Part shown: one piece after another, positions 62,555-64,000 of the stretch | How the letters are laid out: every line of letters begins with the position of its first letter | Numbering within the stretch: the first letter of the stretch is position 1 | Translations under genes and position numbers: made by a program | Assembly (NCBI GenBank): GCA_017562135.1 | Contig: QEYB01000158.1 | Coordinates: forward strand, 558,001-622,000 | DNA length: 64,000 bases | Direction of reading: 5' to 3' | DNA from: Dipylidium caninum | Taxonomy: Eukaryota; Platyhelminthes; Cestoda; Cyclophyllidea; Dipylidiidae | Notes under the pieces: generated by a model | Told to the model about the DNA's origin: nothing | The model's input: the letters and a program-made list of their open reading frames with translations, nothing else | Databases searched by the model: none

Positions 62555-64000
62555 CCTCAACAACATGCATGTATATTAATGTCGTATATTGTTAGAGAAG
62601 TAGCGACAAGAGGGATTCAAGCGCCTTTAATACTGTATAGGGGGTTGTTGGGTAGGGAGAATGCGGAAGCGCCTCTTCAGCGTAACACGTTGCTCGGAGT
62701 ACTTATCGTCCGGAGAGTATCGCGCCGGGTGAGCCGACTGCGTTGGTTTCCCCTCGGGATCAAAAACTGCAATAAGAATGTTGCACATTATGTGGGGTTC
62801 AGTAAACTTTGTTTGGGGGTGGTGCGACCATCGTGATTAGTGTATCCGGTCAGGTAGGTCCTGACAACCCTCTCAATAGTGCTTGAGGAGTGATGCGTTA
62901 TCTGGTCAGAAGGGCCTACTCCTTGGCTTTGAGGGCAGTGTTCCGGTGACAGTGAGGAAATCGGCCCATGCATCGGATGTAACACACACAATGGTGACAG
63001 GGACTCGGTGGTCTATTGGTCCTTGCATGGTAGCACAAAAACGAAAAGTGCTCTACGACTGCCGTTGGCGTTAGTTACGCAAGTTAACATGCTGGCGCAT
63101 CCATTCGCCACCATGTGACAGATTTTATTAGTTTATTCGATGTGCTCAAGCAATGCTCAATTAGAAAGTCAGTGCAAACCTTCATCGTGTACACTCTGTG
63201 TCCATTTTCATCCAAGTAACAGCGAAGCAGCATCGTTGACTCTGGGACGACCAATCAACACGAGTTCGTTCGAATCGGGTAATTCAAACAAATGTGTAAA
63301 TATTTCACGATTTACTGTTAGAGAAACCCAAAGCTCAACAACACAACGTGCCAAACCTGCCTAGATTTATTAATTTAAAATTGTATTGGTGGCGTTACAG
63401 GCTTTTTGGTGCGCATTACACATTGCAAACTTAAAACATCCATGATGCACGGCCGCTGAGAACTGTTGCATATGTTTTATCGCCAATAACCTTTCCATTG
63501 ATAAAGGCGAACTAAATCAGGTCTTTTTCACTGGATACTGCTTGTAGGAGCCCAACTCTGCCTATGTTATATATTTGCATTGTATATATTTGCCTATAAC
63601 TTTGACTACCGACCCTAATAATCATAAAGTTCGCGGTAACTTCTGCCTCACTGTCTCGTCGTCTGTCCCACTCTGGTGTACGATAAAATGCCTGACCAAC
63701 AAAAAAGGGTTTGTCGTCGCATAGAATCGCAAAACAATTCATCCCCCCCCCCTCCAATAACCTAAGTTTCCGGTTAATTTTTACAATGAAATTTCAAATG
63801 AGCGACCCCATGATATATTAAACAATTCGCACATATCCAAATATTTAGGATGCGTTAGTGGATTATTCTTAATTTAATAGGACGATTGCAACATATGCGG
63901 CTGTCTTGCCGGTCTTAGCAGCTAAGGGAAGAATGTGGACATCAGTATGATTCGCAAGTTGTAAATCGAAAGCGCAGACTTTAATTGTCACTTGAACAGT
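62555..64000. other. Intergenic, nothing recognised
   Basis: Open frames here are short and resemble no family on either strand. A C run lies near 63743. The region is otherwise AT-rich with no repeat, tRNA or mobile element that I can see. Confidence 0.6.

Noticed and set aside
62579..63364. Short frames downstream of E2F
   Set aside because: No known motifs, no splice-consistent chain, and the E2F poly(A) signal ends the gene before them.

Overview
The window is eukaryotic nuclear DNA: spliced genes with GT-AG introns, standard genetic code and no bacterial operons. The proteins are metazoan and include an inner-arm axonemal dynein, Gdown1, MED21, RCE1, NOC4L and E2F4/5. Introns come in two sizes: very short ones of 31-35 bp beside ones of 0.1-2.4 kb. 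Together with pyrimidine-rich introns, this suggests a parasitic flatworm, most likely a cestode. That organism call is inference; the gene calls rest on protein motifs, compared with families from memory.

Layout. Bases 1-38127 (+) hold about 41 exons of one dynein heavy chain, DNAH10-like; its 5' end lies left of the window. Then come adenosine deaminase (39075-44260, +); a tight minus-strand pair, MED21 (46302-45711) followed by the tail-anchored-protein receptor GET1/WRB (45699-44951); and POLR2M/Gdown1 (46658-50495, +), head to head with MED21. TMBIM4/Lifeguard-4 (51715-50804, -) is convergent with POLR2M and divergent from RCE1 (52635-56625, +). NOC4L (56929-61016, +) and an E2F4/5 factor (61529-62528, +) follow. 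I see no gene in 62529-64000.

The models were built by following reading frame and phase through every GT-AG junction. For all eight complete genes the summed exon length is a multiple of three. The dynein is intact apart from three local frame breaks, in exons at 6731-7295, 10378-10720 and 36463-36910, each moving the frame by +1.

Most notable: (1) a Gdown1 homologue carrying a roughly 260-residue central region I cannot assign, sharing a 355-bp divergent promoter region with Mediator subunit MED21, although Gdown1 is the Pol II subunit that makes transcription Mediator-dependent; (2) a MED21-GET1 pair 11 bp apart with a splice acceptor in the junction, like a flatworm operon resolved by spliced-leader trans-splicing; (3) an antisense fragment of glutamate synthase inside a dynein intron; (4) two large lineage-specific insertions in the dynein motor.
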